Of a DNA stretch of 64,000 nt, positions 32,901 through 45,817 are shown one piece after another (within the stretch, counting starts at the first letter, position 1; each line of letters opens with the position of its first letter). The position numbers and the translations under genes are program-made. Below the pieces are notes generated by a model. It made no database searches and had not been told where the DNA came from. It saw only the letters and a program-made list of their open reading frames with translations. Source of the DNA: Chimonanthus salicifolius (taxonomy: Eukaryota; Streptophyta; Magnoliopsida; Laurales; Calycanthaceae); NCBI GenBank assembly GCA_013350335.1, contig CM023535.1:27248617-27312616 (forward strand), read 5' to 3'.

Positions 32901-34540
32901 GTAGTAGCTAATGCCCTGAGTCGAAAATCTCAAGGCGAGATTGCTAGTTTGACAGTCTAGGAACGACAAATGCTGGAGTCCGAACATGGTTATAATCCAC
33001 AGTTGGTTGGAGATAGTGATACTGTGTGGAACTCCTGTATAGTGTCTTAGCCATTATTGGTGGACAGATTATTGAGAACTCAACAGAATGACCCAGAAGC
33101 GGTCAGGTTGAGAAATCAGATAGCCAGTGGTAATGGTCAAGATGGTTGGACAGTGTGATCAGACGGAGGGTTGATTTTTCATGGCAGGTTGTTTGTACCA
33201 TCGACTGAGCAGTGTAGAGAGGAAGTACTGCACCACTTCCATCACTCCAAATTTGCAGTGCATCCCGTTGGCAGAAAAATGTGTCGATATTTGCGCAGAC
33301 AATTTTGGTGGAGTGGGTGAAGCGTGAGGTAGCGGAGTTTGTAACCACATGTCTTACGTGTCAACAGGTTAAGTTTGAACATCAAAAACCCGGCGGCTTG
33401 TCTAAACCCCTTGAAATACCTGAGTGGAAATGGGAACACATCACTATGGACTTTCTGAGTGGTTTTCCAAGGTCACCAAAAGGTCATGATTCAGTTTGGG
33501 TGATCGTGGACAAACTGACTAAATCAGCTTGTTTCTTGGCCATGAAGAAGACCGACTCTCTAGAGTCATTGAGTAAATTGTACATAAATAATATTGTTCG
33601 TTTACATGGAGTGCTAGTATCAATTGTTTCCGATCATGATTTGAGGTTTGTATCGCGGTTTCGACAGAGTTTACAAAAAATGTTTGGTACTTAACTTTGT
33701 CTTAGTACAACCTTCCACACATAAACAGATGGGCAGTCGGAACGAACCATCCAAATATTAGAGGACATGCTCCGTGCTTGTGTGCTAGACTCAAAGGGAA
33801 GTTGGGAGTGCCACTTGCCCTTCTCAGTGGAATTTGTCTACAATAACAATTATCAATCTAGTATTCAGATGGCCCCTTATGAGGCCTTATATGGTAGACC
33901 GTGCCGTTCTCTGTTGTACTGGATAGAGGGTGGAGAAAAAGTTTTACTTGGTCCTGATATGGTCAGAGAGACTACTGAGAAAGTGGAATTGATTAGGCAG
34001 CGTTTATTGACTACCCAGAGCAGACATAAGGGCTATGCAAACCGTTGAGTAGGCCATTGGAGTTCCCTGCAGGTGATCATGTTTTTTTTTCAAGTTAAAC
34101 CACGACATGGCATCCGAAGATTTGGATGTATGGGCAAGCTATCGCCTCGGTATATTGGACCTTTTGAGATCTTAGAACGTATCAGGAAGGTCGCATACAG
34201 ACTTGCCCTCCCTCCGAGGCTTTCTAGAATTCACACTGTCTTCCATGTCTCAATGCTTCGAAAATATGAGCCAGATCCGTCACATGTGCTAAGTTGGGTA
34301 GATGTGAACATTGACGACGATTTTACCTATGATGAGAGGCCAGTCTGAATATTGGACTCAACAGAGTAAATCCTGTGTGGTAAGACCATCCAATTGGTGA
34401 AGGTGCAGTGGCAACGTCATGGAGTAGAAAAAACTACTTGGGTATGTGAAGTGAAGATACGAGAAGAATACCCTGATCTGTTCACTCCAAGAGGTATATC
34501 TATTTTAAATTTCGAGGACAAAATTTCTAAAAGGAGTTAG
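29955..34540 (+). mobile_element. Ty3/gypsy chromovirus internal region, decayed
   Basis: It runs from a primer-site-like TATGGTATCAGATC (about 29957) to a purine tract before the 3' LTR (about 34526-34540). Gene order gag, protease, reverse transcriptase, RNase H, integrase, chromodomain is that of Ty3/gypsy chromoviruses. The long LTR and the C-terminal sequence suggest the Tekay/Del clade. The expected matching 5' LTR is absent; a TRIM-type LTR stands in its place. Confidence 0.85.
30235..34500 (+). pseudogene. gypsy gag-pol polyprotein, broken by stops and frameshifts
   Basis: ATG 30235 opens gag (MASAPNKNNEENRES). The retrotransposon gag domain is seen at 30390-30620 (VQGRDIVAQYEAKFSKLARF) and a CCHC knuckle CYSCGQMGHSARQC near 30785-30830. 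Protease has the active-site DTGATHSF near 31160. Reverse transcriptase runs 31817-32176 and on to about 32590, with [12 protein letters not shown] and the catalytic FIDDIL, followed by a stop just after DDILMY. RNase H follows in another frame (32590-32930). Integrase has a CLTCQQVK zinc-finger half near 33350 and D residues in TMDFLSGFP and SDHDLRF; its E lies in a new frame near 33740. A chromodomain-like tail (KVQWQRHGVEKTTWV) ends near 34500. At least a dozen disruptions mean no functional product. Confidence 0.85.
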
Positions 34541-35345
34541 TGTTGTAATGACCTGACCCATCATTTCGAGTTTAATTATGTGATATTTGAAATCCTAAAT
34601 ACCGTGTATTCAGTTCAGGTGTGTATTAAATTATCAGCAGTGAATTTTTTTTTTTTATATATTATCAAAACTCCAACTTAGGCCCTTATTTTGTGACAAA
34701 AATAAAATAAAAATAATAAAATAAAATGTAGGATTGTAGACATGATTAAATCAATAAAATAAATAAATAAAAAATATAATTTTTAATCTAAAACAGAGTG
34801 GGCCCCACCCGTTTCTCTCTCACTCTGTCTTCATGCGCAAGGAAGAAAGGAGAGGAGACCCTTTTCCCGTGTTCTCTTTTCTCTTCTCTTTTATTCCACC
34901 GTATCTCCATTTCAACCGCCCCACCCCAAATTCCCCTTTCTTCGCCTTGTCAACCCAAATGGCAACGGATCTCCGAACCATCGCAAACGCTCCCGTCTTC
35001 TTCACTTAAATCTCTCCAACGGCAGTGAAAACTCTATCTCTTCCCTTGCAATCGGTCATCATCCCACCTAATTCAAGAAACCCCTTACTCTTTCTTCTCT
35101 TGAAAATAAACCATAACCCACTCTCCTTCACTTTAATCTTGTTTCTCTATTCTTCGCTCATCAGCAGATCTTTGAGAAAGTAATCACAGACCTGAACTTG
35201 TTGTTCTGCCACTAGTTGGAAATCAACTTTCTCGCCGGAGCTCCACTGTTGTCCCGCCTGAAGAAAACACCAGATTTTTACCTTCGATTGTTTGCTACGA
35301 TTTGTCACCTGGCTCTTCATCAGATTCAACAATATCAAGGTCTTC

Positions 35346-35585
35346 TGTAGAAAGGATATACTCTAAAATATTGTAAAATATATCAATGAATACCTATACT
35401 ATTACATGTATTTATAGCCTCTAGCCGACCCAAGGGCTATCATACTCAAACTGTAACTTCAAGTAATTATAAATCAAATACACCTCTTAATTAGAGGTAA
35501 ACCCAAATTAGACAACTAATCAAACAAGAGTCCTAATTGAGATGGGACACTGAGTCCCACTCAATCTCTTTTTTCTATTTCAACA
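35346..35585 (-). repeat. 3' LTR of copia element 1
   Basis: 240 bp, minus strand TGTTGAAATAG to CCTTTCTACA. It matches 40984-41220 with few differences, which indicates a fairly recent insertion. Confidence 0.9.
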
Positions 35586-35592
35586 CTCCCCT

Positions 35593-37665
35593 TCAAGTGG
35601 GTGCGAAAATGTCGATTGAGCCCAACTTAGACAGAATATCTTGGAATTTAGCAGCGGAAAGACTTTTTGTGAAGATATCTGCTAATTGTTGATCACTGCG
35701 AACAAACGGAGTAGAAATAACATTAGCTTGCAAATTTTCTTGAACGAAATGACAATCCACCTCAATGTGTTTGGTTCTTTCATGAAACACTGGATTTGAA
35801 GCAATATGAATGGCAGCTTGATTATCACAAAACATTTGAGTTGGCTGATTAGACTCAAATCCCAAATCTTTCAATAAGGACCGAAGCCAAATAACTTCAC
35901 TAGTGGTTAGGGCCATTGCACGATATTCTGCTTCTGCACTTGATCTTGCAACAACACTCTGCTTTTTACTCTTCCAAGTTACCAGATTAGCTCCAACAAA
36001 TATACAATATCCTGTTGTAGACCGTCGATCAACTGGACAACCTGCCCAATCAGCATCAGTGTAAACAGTAATAGAACTGTTACCATTCTTACGCATCCAT
36101 ATTCCCCTTCCTGGTGATCCCTTCAAATACTGTAAGATTCGGTTGACAGCAGTCATGTGAGTAACTGTAGATGCATGCATAAATCTACTGACTAGACTGA
36201 CTGCATAGGAAATATCTAGCCGAGTAATGGTTAGATAAATCAATCGACCTACCAACCTTTGAAACTGACCAACATCAGTCAACAATTCACCATCATTATC
36301 AAGCTTACCGCCACTATCGGTTGGAGTATCTGAAGGTTTAACTCCCATCTTTCCAATATCATGGAACAGGTCCAGCACATATTTTCTTTGATTGAGAAAT
36401 ATGCCCTTCTTTGAATAAGCAACTTCCCTTCTTTGAATAGGCAACTTCTAATCTAAGAAAATATTTTAACACTCCAAGGTTTTTGATGGCAAATCCTTGT
36501 GCAGTAGAGTCTTAAGTCTTATAATTTCATTTTTGTCATCACCTGTGATCACTATATCATCAACATACACTAAAACAGCAGTTGTACCACACATACCTTT
36601 TTTTACAAACAACGAAGAATCAGCCGCACTCCTTTTAAGTCCATTACTCATGAGAACAGAACTGAGCTTAGCATACCACGCACGGGGAGATTGCTTAAGT
36701 CCATATATGGCCTTTTTCAGCTTGCACACAAATCCAACTTTGGATTATTGTGAATGTCCTGGTGGAACACTCATATACACCTCCTCTTCTAGGTCACCAT
36801 GCAAGAAAGCATTTTTTACATCCACCTGAGATAATTTCCAACCCTGATTTGCTGCTAACGAGAGAAGCACTCGAAAAGTGTTCATCTTTGCAACAGGTGC
36901 AAAAGTCTCTGTATAATCTTCTCCATATGTTTGTGTAAAACCTCTGACAACCAGTCTTGCCTTGTGTCGCTCCACAGTTCCATCACTTTTATATTTAATT
37001 TTGTATATCCAACGACACCCAACTGTCTTCTTTCCGAGAGGCAATTTAACTATATTCCAAGTTTTATTATCATCAAGTGCTTGCAATTCTTCTTTCATTG
37101 CCTATCGCCAAACAGATATGGAATTAGCTTCACGAAATGTCTTTGGTTCTTGTTCACTGGACATTGCACTCAAGAAGGCCAAATGCGACTGAGTAACATT
37201 ATCATATGTCAGAGAAGCCTCCATTGGGTATAATACAACATGGTAAGTGAAGAAATCTTTCATTCCTTTTGGAGGACGAGTCTCTCTACTCGATCTCCGT
37301 AATGGAAGGGGAGGAGCTGGTATGTCAGTTGTTGGAGAAATCGGCTGAATTTCTGCAGATATAATCTCAGTAGAAGCTGTCGATATTTCAATTGCTGTAG
37401 ACATTAGTTGGTTATCTAGAGATATAAGCACCGTATTTCTGCTAAAAGAGACATCATCAGTGACATTAGGAAGAGGTACCAAATCAGATAAGTTCTCCCC
37501 CTGTGACCGATCCCTAGAATCACTAGGAACTGAGAAATACACTTCAGATTCAGCGAAGCGCACATCACGGGAGACAATGAGCTTGTGAGATGTTGGGTCA
37601 TAACAAATGTACCCTTTCTGTGATAAAGAATAGCAAAAAAAAAACACATCTGACAGATCTGGCAT
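35593..37665 (-). pseudogene. copia 1 reverse transcriptase and RNase H
   Basis: The region after integrase is at 37102-37665, ending in MKDFFTYHVV and similar linker sequence. Reverse transcriptase begins near 37098 ([17 protein letters not shown]) and has [12 protein letters not shown] and the catalytic YVDDIVI near 36560. An in-frame TAA lies at 36742-36744 between GHSQ and SKVGF. A short duplication and frame change at 36420-36466 precede the RNase H part (35593-36444), which keeps YTDADWAG, SSAEAEYRA, FCDNQAAIHIA and the terminal ADIFTKSL. Only a few lesions, so relatively young. Confidence 0.85.
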
Positions 37666-37729
37666 CTAACTTGTCATGATGAAGAGGTTGGCGGTGTACA
37701 TAACAGACACACCCAAACACACGTAGGTG

Positions 37730-38659
37730 CTATAAAACAAGCTTTCTATTCTTCAGCTTTTCCAATGGTGATTTAAAATTGTTAATCCGACTAGGAAGTC
37801 GATTAATCAAATATATAGCCATCAGAACACCATGAGACCAGTACTTCTTAGGAATATTCATTTGAAACATAAGAGCTCGTGCAGTTTCTAAGATATGACG
37901 GTTTTTCCGTTCTGACACACCATTTTGTTGTGGTGTACCCACGCAGCTAGTTCGATGAATAATGCCTTGGTTATGAAAATATTCGGTGAAATTAGCATTG
38001 ACATATTCAGTGCCATTGTCAGAGCGAAAATTTTTCACCTTGGCATGAAATTGGGTAGTGATCATGTTGTGAAAGGCTTTGAAAGCAGAGAATACCTCAG
38101 TCTTAGATTTGAGTAAGTACAACCATGTAACGCTAGTACAATCATCAATGAATAACACAAAATATTTAAAACCATCATAGGAAGCAACTGGAGCACTCCA
38201 TACATCAGAATGAATCAAATCAAAACATTCAATAGAGTTAGAATTAGAAGAAACAAATGGTAAACGAGTTTGTTTAGAAAATTGACAGACATCACAAACA
38301 TTGGACTGAACAGACACGGAAGGAAAAAGATAAGACAAAATACGACTTAAAGGATGTCCAAGCCGTTGGTGCAGGATGTGACTCTCTACTAAGTTCGTGG
38401 CATTGTAAGCCTTAGTAGTTGAATGTAGCAAGTATAGTCCATTGGAATACATGCCTTTACCAATCATCTTCTTGGAAGTTCGATCCTGAAAGACGACAGA
38501 GTTAGGAGAAAAAATGACATCATAGTTCAAAGCATTAGAAAGTTTTCCAACAGACAAGAGTTGAGTTGGAAAAGAAGGGACAACAAGAGCAGTAGAAGAG
38601 ACTCCATTTGAAAAAAAATTCAATTTGACCACTGCCGGCCACAGGAACCACAGTTTCAT
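37730..38659 (-). pseudogene. copia 1 integrase
   Basis: The GAG-pre-integrase HHCC zinc region is present (HQRLGHP followed by VCDVCQFSK), then the DDE core with IHSDVW, FRSDNGTEY and the E of GVSERKNRHI. The frame joins gag/protease by a shift at the A8 run 38609-38616, and ends at a frame change near 37730. All catalytic residues are still visible. Confidence 0.85.
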
Positions 38660-39806
38660 TGGTTAGATAGACATCATATTTACGAGATGATGTGGAAAAA
38701 TCAGACACCGAAGAGGGAGAATTAGCCATATGATCAGTAGCACCAGAGTCAATAATCCAAGAATGACCAGGACAATGGGAAGCAAGAGAAACATGAATGG
38801 TACCTGCTGTATGAGACGAGCAAGACGGATTTGTAGAAGGCAAAGACTGACGTAGATTGCATAAGATTTGACTCAACTGATCCAGAGTAGTGGAAGTATC
38901 TGCTACATTAGCCTTATCTCTCTTTTTTGCTTCAAAGTTAGGTTTGAGATGGGGATGTAGTAACCAACAACGTTCTTTGGAGTGCCCAACCTTGCCACAA
39001 TGGTCACAACGAACAGTGTCCTGTCGACCTTTATGCGGAACCAGAGCCTTCTTCTTCTCAGGCTCAGAGTAGGATCGACGCTCATTTTTATGAGTCACAA
39101 AAGCACTTGAGTAGGATTTTTCAGAGGATGGAGGAAGAGCAGGATTCATAGTTTCCTGTCGCGTTTCTTCGAGTTGAATGATAGCACAAACAGCTATCCA
39201 GGAGGGTAGTGGATCTGTCATAAGGATATTACTCCGTAAATATTCATATTTTGGCCCCAGGGCTCGAAGTAAAAAAAAAACTTGGTCCTCTTCATCTCGG
39301 TGCAAAAGAATCTGGGCATCAGTGGTATGAGGACGATACAAATGTAGCTCATCCCATAGCCTTTTCATATGTCCTGTAAGATCGCAAAATTTTCGTTCGC
39401 CCTGCAGCACAATCGCAATCTCATTTTGAATCTGAAACACCCGAGCGATATTATTTCGATTACCATACATGCCTGTCACAGAATCCCATAATTCCTTGGC
39501 AGAATCGGAGAATGTAAAAATGCCAGCAATTTGGGGTTCCATAGAATTAAGAAGCCATGATCTAACCAGTTGATCATTAGATTGCCAATTATCATAAGCA
39601 AAGTCAGTATCGGGGTCTTCCGAAGTAGTAGCTGAAGCTTTAGAGGCGGAGGCAGGTGCAGGAGGCACAATCTTGCCATTGATAAAACCCAACATTTTCT
39701 TCCTACCAAGAGATAAATGAATAGCCAGAGACCAGAGGACATAATTATTTGTATTCAAGAGGACAGAAGAAAGTTTCAGACTGGGATTGTAGTTGGAGTC
39801 ACTCAT
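38535..39806 (-). pseudogene. copia 1 gag and protease
   Basis: ATG 39806 (MSDSNYNPSLKLSSVLL) opens 340 or so codons of gag without a stop, with the UBN2-type region (LKLSSVLLNTNNYVLW, WLLNSMEPQIAGIF), a CCHC knuckle CDHCGKVGHSKERC near 39000 and the protease active site WIIDSGATDHM near 38750. After VPVAGSGQ the frame is lost; the correct continuation is in the frame of 37730-38659. The insertion lies in an A-run. Confidence 0.85.
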
Positions 39807-40967
39807 TGGGCGGCGCTGGGTGCAGATCTGGTGTAGATATATATGCAGAACTGCCGATCTGAAAAAAATTGGGAAACTCTCTTGGTGTCGGCTGTGTGAG
39901 GGGCCTTCAGAGACGACGCAGCAAACCTAAATCTGGGAGATAGACATGCAGCCGGCTCATGACAATAACCTGATCTGTCCCAAACGAACAAAATTTTGCT
40001 TGTTACGATGGCTGCCAACAAACCAACAAAATCTGCCGTGGTAAGGCAGCGGACGGCCAAGGGGCAGCAGCAAAGAAGACTGCCAGAAATTGAGATCAGG
40101 TGCGTCCGACGCCGAAGATCTGGTGAATCTCGCCACTCGATGTAAACCAGCAGCAGCAGCAGCGATGGACGGAAGCGGTGATGAGCCGAGTTCTAGAAAC
40201 ACAGATTTCGGCGACGGCAAGATAGGCAGCAGTCGGCGAGATCGAGCAGCTGAGCAAACATATCTGAAAACAGAACAAGGAGTCGGATAGTGTAAAGCTG
40301 AGACTTACTTCGAGGAGATCAGTCTGCGGGGAAGATCAGAGGCGATGCAGTGAGCGGCAACTGTCCAGATCTGGACAACAGGTGACTTCGAAGAAGACGC
40401 CCAATGTGTAGAGAGGCAGGCCGAAGATCTAAATGTGAAGAAGATTCCGGTAGGGAAACACCCAATTCGTCGGCAAAGATCGTCTGTGCACACAGATCAG
40501 AGCCCCTTGTGCTCTCTGTTTTTTTTTTCTCTTTTAAAAAAAAGCAGATCGGAGCTGAAGAAGATGCACACCAGATCAGATCGGAAACACAAATAGCAGT
40601 GATGAAGGCGGGCCAGAGTTGCAGGTGATGAACAGGCAACAAGAAGACAACGGGCCTGGCAGCAGCAAAGATTGATCGGCTGGCGTCGGTGGAGACGACA
40701 GCAGGAAGTCTGACCAGCAGTGGCGATGGTGTTCTGGGCTGAACAATAGTGGCAACGTAAAGGGCGGAAGCCGTGGGAAGGGAACAGAGGCTGAAGTATT
40801 GCTGGCTTCAGATCGCTGCTAACATTGGCAGTTTGGGGATCTCTGTATACCTTTGGCTGAAGGACTAAGCAATCCCCTAACACTGGCAGTTTGGGGATCT
40901 GATCGGATCTGATGAGTCCCAAGAAGCACTACAACAGGGCAACACTGGTTTCTTCGATTCAGATCGA
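39807..40967 (-). other. Long untranslated leader of copia 1
   Basis: About 1.16 kb between the primer site and gag. It is more GC-rich than its surroundings and open in several frames on both strands, but no protein family is recognisable. A 24-30-bp phrase GGCAGTTTGGGGATCTG recurs at about 40827 and 40884. Confidence 0.6.
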
Positions 40968-40983
40968 AGTCTGACTGATACCA
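40968..40983 (-). other. Primer-binding site of copia 1
   Basis: On the minus strand TGGTATCAGTCAGAC directly follows the 5' LTR. The first nine bases match the initiator tRNA-Met primer site. Confidence 0.8.
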
Positions 40984-41220
40984 TGTAGAAAGGATATACT
41001 CTAAAATATATCTTAAATATATCAATGAATCCCTATGCTATTACATGTATTTATAGCCTCTAGCCGACCCTAGGGCTATCATACTCAAACTGTAACTTTT
41101 AAGTAATTATAAATCAAATACACCTCTTAATTAGAGGTAAACCCAAATTAGACACCTAATCAAACAAGAGTCCTAATTGAGTTGGGACACTGAGTCCCAC
41201 TCAATCTCTCTTTTCTATTA
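40984..41220 (-). repeat. 5' LTR of copia element 1
   Basis: Collinear with 35346-35585 except at its outer edge, where the expected TTTCAACA is replaced by A-rich sequence. The edge is approximate. Confidence 0.85.
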
Positions 41221-42532
41221 AAAAAATTCACTCCAAGATCTCTCCACCAAACTGTCGACTGTAGATCCTACCTTCAACGGTAAGTCCTCAGTTTGATTCT
41301 AATTACTCTATTTTATCCCTTGACATATGTATGAGTTAAATCTCTTTAGTTTATTATGCTTTCCATTCATTCTCACCTAATTTATTTCTGCCATTCATGT
41401 AGAGAATTCCCTTGTGATTCCATCAACTGTATTATGCCCTCAAGTTGTTTTACAAAATGCATGAATAACTTGATTTCTTGTTTGACTTGGATTTTAAATT
41501 AATTCATTCATGTTATGAGTCCTACATTGTATGATTCTACAAATACTCTGGATTAACATTGGTTTGAGTATTGTCCTAAGATTTTGGGGCTTAAGCTGAA
41601 TTGTAAATGACTTTTCAATCCAAATTCAGACCACCTGACCTTGTTGTTTCAACCATCTACCTTTACCTATTCAGACAGAGGTGCTTCCTTTTAAAATCTG
41701 AAAACAAATTTCTAAGTTTCCTAGTAATATAATCTTTTCTTATATTCATTTTATGTATTTCAAAATTATTCTCCACGTTTTAACAAAACCAACCACGGTT
41801 TAACAATTTTCTTTATGGATTTAAGTAACCATACTGCTGCTTACTTTTCCCAACTTAGCCATGTTTTCTCTTGAACTCAATCACTGAGCTAATTGGCTAA
41901 GTCATTTAGTTGACTTGATCACATTCGTCTATCTGACTTAAGCCTTAAAATCATCTTAACAAAAAACCAGCAAGGATCTTAATCAAGTCCTAGTCCCTTC
42001 AAGTTAGGCTGCTTCATTATTTAACACTTTTCACATTTTCATAGAGGTGAGGGTTTTCAACACACAATAATTATTATCTAAATTATATGCATTTTAATTT
42101 ACTTATTAGAGACTTTGATGAAATTCTTATTGTACTAAGATGGGATTACATGTTAAGACATGGTACGTGTGATAGATGAAATTATATGGTGTGATGTAAT
42201 AGATATGAAGCATTTTATGGTTATATGTTGGATTAACTACATGTTTTATTCTATTATTGATGTGTATGATAAGTAAGTATGATGGATTCGAACGTCATGC
42301 TATGATTAATATGAATACATGTTATGGTTGGATATGTTTGTTAAAAGTGTATCTTACTCCACTTTGATATGTATACATTGGTTATAGAATCTCTATCAAG
42401 ATGATTATGTGATAGTAAGAATGATAATTAACCATGTAATATGATGTTAATTGAGTTACACATGTCCTGCTAGTGTGATTACATTTAGCTAGAATGTAGG
42501 GACATGAGCATGAGCATGGGTGTTAGACTGAC

Positions 42533-42780
42533 AGTGTTGGCATGCGTGAGAGTACCATATGTGCCACGTCATGTGAATGGCTGCGTTGGCACATGTGAGA
42601 GTACCATGTGCGCTGCGTCATAGCGCAACTGTGTTGGCATGTGTGAGAGTACCATGTGTGCCGCGTTGTGAGTGTTGTTGAGTACGGGTGCGTTGGTATA
42701 TGTGAGAGTACCATATACGCCTCGTTGTAAGTGTGATTATATGGACATATGTGAGAGTGCATGGACATATGTGAGTTTAG
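42533..42780 (+). repeat. Minisatellite in the gypsy 3' LTR
   Basis: Four units of 48-57 bp built on GTTGGCATGTGTGAGAGTAC followed by CATGTGTGCCGCGT, with decayed copies after 42735. Confidence 0.75.
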
Positions 42781-43463
42781 TTGGCATTGATTATTGAGTT
42801 CATCATATAATATTGCATTTTGCACAAGATACGTCTATATGATGATTTATGATTTGACTTGTGTAAATGATTGTCATATGCTATACATGTGGTGCTTTCT
42901 TATATACTTGGGTGATGGCTAAGATGATATTTCATTTGTCTAATTAAATATGCTAAAAATTCTAGCAGTGTGTTACTTTTACCTCATTGGGCTAGTATAG
43001 CTCACCCCTTGCCATTTTCAGGGAACGTCGTGGAAGTAGGATTTGAAGAACCCCAAGAAGATGCTTAAACCAAGGAGAAAGTGGATTCCAAATAAAACTC
43101 CTTAACTTGATTTCCCTTATTAGAGTTTGGCAATTTTAATAGAATTGAAATATAATGTTTGAGAATTCCCAGTTACTTTGGTAGTACATAACTCCAGCAT
43201 GTTTGAGCGGGGTACGTAATATTTTTTGGTGTTATTTTTGAGAAATATTATTGTTATGGTTTGACAGGTGAATTAAAGTTAAAATGTAGGTGATAAAATT
43301 TCCCAAATGTCCAACTTTTAGAGGAGATGCTGTCGAAATTTCGGTAGAAATCTCAAACTTTAAATGTTTAGCTCTCCTCATTGGGTGTGGTGACAAGATT
43401 TGAATTCTTAAATGAAATTCCCTCGCTTTCGTTACGTGACGGATCATGACATGTCATGTCACA

Positions 43464-44440
43464 GGTTCATCGCGGGGCGGGGCTTTGCAGTAGTTTTTTT
43501 ATAACCATTTTTAAATATTGTTTTTTGAATTTGTTTTTTACTCGTACAAAATAGTATTTTATAACATGTTAATTAAACTCTAGAAACTCAAATACTTCCT
43601 ATATAAATATTAAAGAATTGTATAATTTCTCTAGAAGTTTTATTTGAGTTGCAGAAAATAAGGTATTTTTCATCTAAATATATGGTGAGTAATCAACTTT
43701 TGCAAGTGGGCCCATGGCTTTTACCAAATAAGTAGGAGAATTTTGTTGCATGCATTAATTTAGAGTTATCTCCACGTGAAAAGTGTAGAAGCATGCAAAT
43801 GCAACAGCTGCACGTTGAGTACATATTTAATTTAGTCTGCACATTTGGTTTATGATTTGGTAGCTCAGGAAACGTAGAAAATCTTTGGAATGTACTGATT
43901 CTTTCACAAGGGCCAAACAAAAGATGCTTAGAAATCAAGTTTCTAATGTGAACAAAGAGTTCTATAAGAAGGGCATGTATCATGATAGTTGGAGTTCTGT
44001 CTTCTATCTTCCATTTCTTAAATTATTGTAAGTGAAAATTTATTATTTTAATATTTTTGTCATTTTGAAAAACTTGTATAAGTTGTTGATTTAAAACAAA
44101 ATTGTGGACTATTCAAACACTATAATTTTAAAGCACCTATCATTGTTACTAATTCAATTTAATACATTAAATTCAATCATTCACATTTACTAGTTTTCAT
44201 TTTACTATCAATATAAGTGTCAAAGGTTCATTTTTAAGAAGAGAAAAAAAAGAAAAAAGAAAATACCAAAACTATGATTTCTCTGTCCCTCCTTGTTTGC
44301 CTAGTTGATTCATCTTTCTTTCTTTTCTCCTTGTACCTTTTCACTTATGATTATCAACCATAATACTAAACAAGAGAATCTCCTACTCCAACAATCTCAC
44401 GAAATTTTTTCTTCTCATCAAAATGCAACATTAGATTTTT
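43464..44440. other. Intergenic, no gene seen
   Basis: AT-rich. Contains GGGGCGGGGC just after the LTR end (43473-43483) and otherwise low-copy-looking sequence. Confidence 0.4.
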
Positions 44441-44626
44441 CTTTTATGAACAAGGTGTTCGTTCAAACATCTTAGAGCACTCGACTAATATTTGAGATAT
44501 ATGCAAGTCTCTCTACCCATACACACCGGCCAACTCTACGGGATTGGCCATTTGGAGAAGAGTGGGAATCAAATTCAGAACTCCCACTTCCTGAAGCAGA
44601 TTTCTGACCATAACTCCAACTCCTTT
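44441..44626 (-). mobile_element. SINE copy, best preserved
   Basis: On the minus strand it starts GGAGTTGGAGTTATGGTCAG, a tRNA A-box-like region, and has the B-box-like GAATTTGATTCCCACTC. The body follows with GTGTGTATGGGTAGAGAGAC and TTAGTCGAGTGCTCTAAGA, and the end is GAACACCTTGTTCATAAAAG. The length of about 186 bp and the RNA polymerase III-type head fit a tRNA-derived plant SINE. Confidence 0.55.
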
Positions 44627-45796
44627 AAATTAAATGCAACATTAGATTAAATAACTAATAAATATCTTATAATTTTTTATTTTGGTTGTTGAATACTATA
44701 TAACTTTTAGTATTTATATCAATATCTTATATTGTTAACATTGAGCTTAAATCATAAATGTCACAGTTCTTTTACCCTTTAGGGCCCAGCCATCACATCT
44801 TGCATGTGAGAAGATTAATTTATATAAAGGATAATGACAGATGATTCCAACAGAAGGGTGAAGCATTTGTTACCATTTAATTGATGGCAATCGGAACTTT
44901 GGAAATCATCTTTGTTGAATGACACAACACCAAACAATTTATTTATCTATTTACAAATTACTGATGATCTACCTTTAATCACTACAACTTAGACCTGCAA
45001 TTTCCAAAAGAAGACATCACAACTCAAATATTATTGTTACATGAGGACCAAATGAATGCAATCGATTGGCCCACCTACTTGCTGGAACCAGTCCTCAAAT
45101 GACTGATTAAATAGATCTATGTCAATAAGTACATTGAATGTCTGATCCAATTATCCAAGATCTTAAATTAGCTCATGTAATCATAATGTCATGAGCTTGT
45201 TCTACAATTAAAATTAATAAATGGTCATGTAGCATCGATTTTGTGATGAACTTATGTTTGGGAGAATTAATTTTGATAAGAGCAATTCACAAAATCAAAT
45301 TTGGTTTAAAAATAATATTTTATATATAGGTTTACCTATGCGTTTGGATTCTGATGTGAGGCACACCTGGGCCCATTTCAAGTCCTTACCCTCCTCACTT
45401 TCTATCTTGCCAAATGAATTGAATTCATATTCAATTAGAATTTATTATGAGTTGATCTCATCATTGGATTGAAATGTATACAAAATTGCCTCTATTTTTA
45501 TTGTTGAATTTGGACCATTAAAAATCATGACTTTTGAAATCCAATAGACCTAATTTTTGTTGAGAAGAGTAATCCAAAAATACCTTTCAAATGGACTTAA
45601 CTCCACCCCTTAGACTTCACCTAAGTGGGCCCAACATGTCGGCATATGCGACGTTGCGTCGGTGAGCCTGTCTCCAGTGGCCCACCTAAGTCCATATGGA
45701 TGGATAGTTTTGAAAGGCGTTGCCTTGTATATGGTGCCTATAAAATTTTATCTTGATTGGATAAGATAGTCAAATTGGATACGAGTGCTATTCGCT
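44627..45796. other. Intergenic, no gene seen
   Basis: AT-rich, short ORFs only. The block 45590-45700 (ACTTAACTCCACCCC, TGTCGGCATATGCGACG) is less AT-rich and may be an old element. Confidence 0.4.
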
Positions 45797-45817
45797 GGGG
45801 GGGGGGGGGGGGGGGGG
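45797..45817 (+). repeat. Poly-G run (21 G)
   Basis: Uninterrupted G21. A similar G21 occurs at 57601-57621 and a G13 at 62859-62871. It could be a true homopolymer or a sequencing or assembly length artefact. Confidence 0.8.

Larger units (their letters stand above)
35346..41220 (-). mobile_element. Ty1/copia element 1, minus strand, near full length
   Basis: About 5.9 kb, inserted in the gypsy LTR. The 3' LTR is 35346-35585 (240 bp) and the 5' LTR 40984 to about 41220. Both carry TGTAGAAAGGATATACTC at the low-coordinate end. The primer site (TGGTATCAGTCAGAC, minus strand) adjoins the 5' LTR, and the polypurine tract (TTGAAGGGGAG, minus strand) adjoins the 3' LTR. The order gag, protease, integrase, reverse transcriptase, RNase H is diagnostic of copia. 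The outer edge of the 5' LTR is altered (A-rich at 41216-41226) and no target duplication was identified. Confidence 0.88.
34541..43463 (+). mobile_element. 3' LTR of the gypsy chromovirus, split by a copia insertion
   Basis: Begins TGTTGTAATGACCTGACC at 34541 after a purine-rich tract and probably ends in CATGTCATGTCACA at 43463. Without the copia element (35346 to about 41220) it is close to 3.05 kb, a usual size for Tekay-type LTRs. Its 3' third has a minisatellite and the ATAGCTCACCCCTTGCC block found in other LTRs of the window. The 3' boundary is inferred from the terminal CA and is less sure than the start. Confidence 0.65.

Noticed and set aside
39957..40922. Several ORFs of 60-140 codons on both strands
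   Set aside because: They lie in the GC-richer leader of copia 1, overlap each other in conflicting frames, and show no family resemblance.
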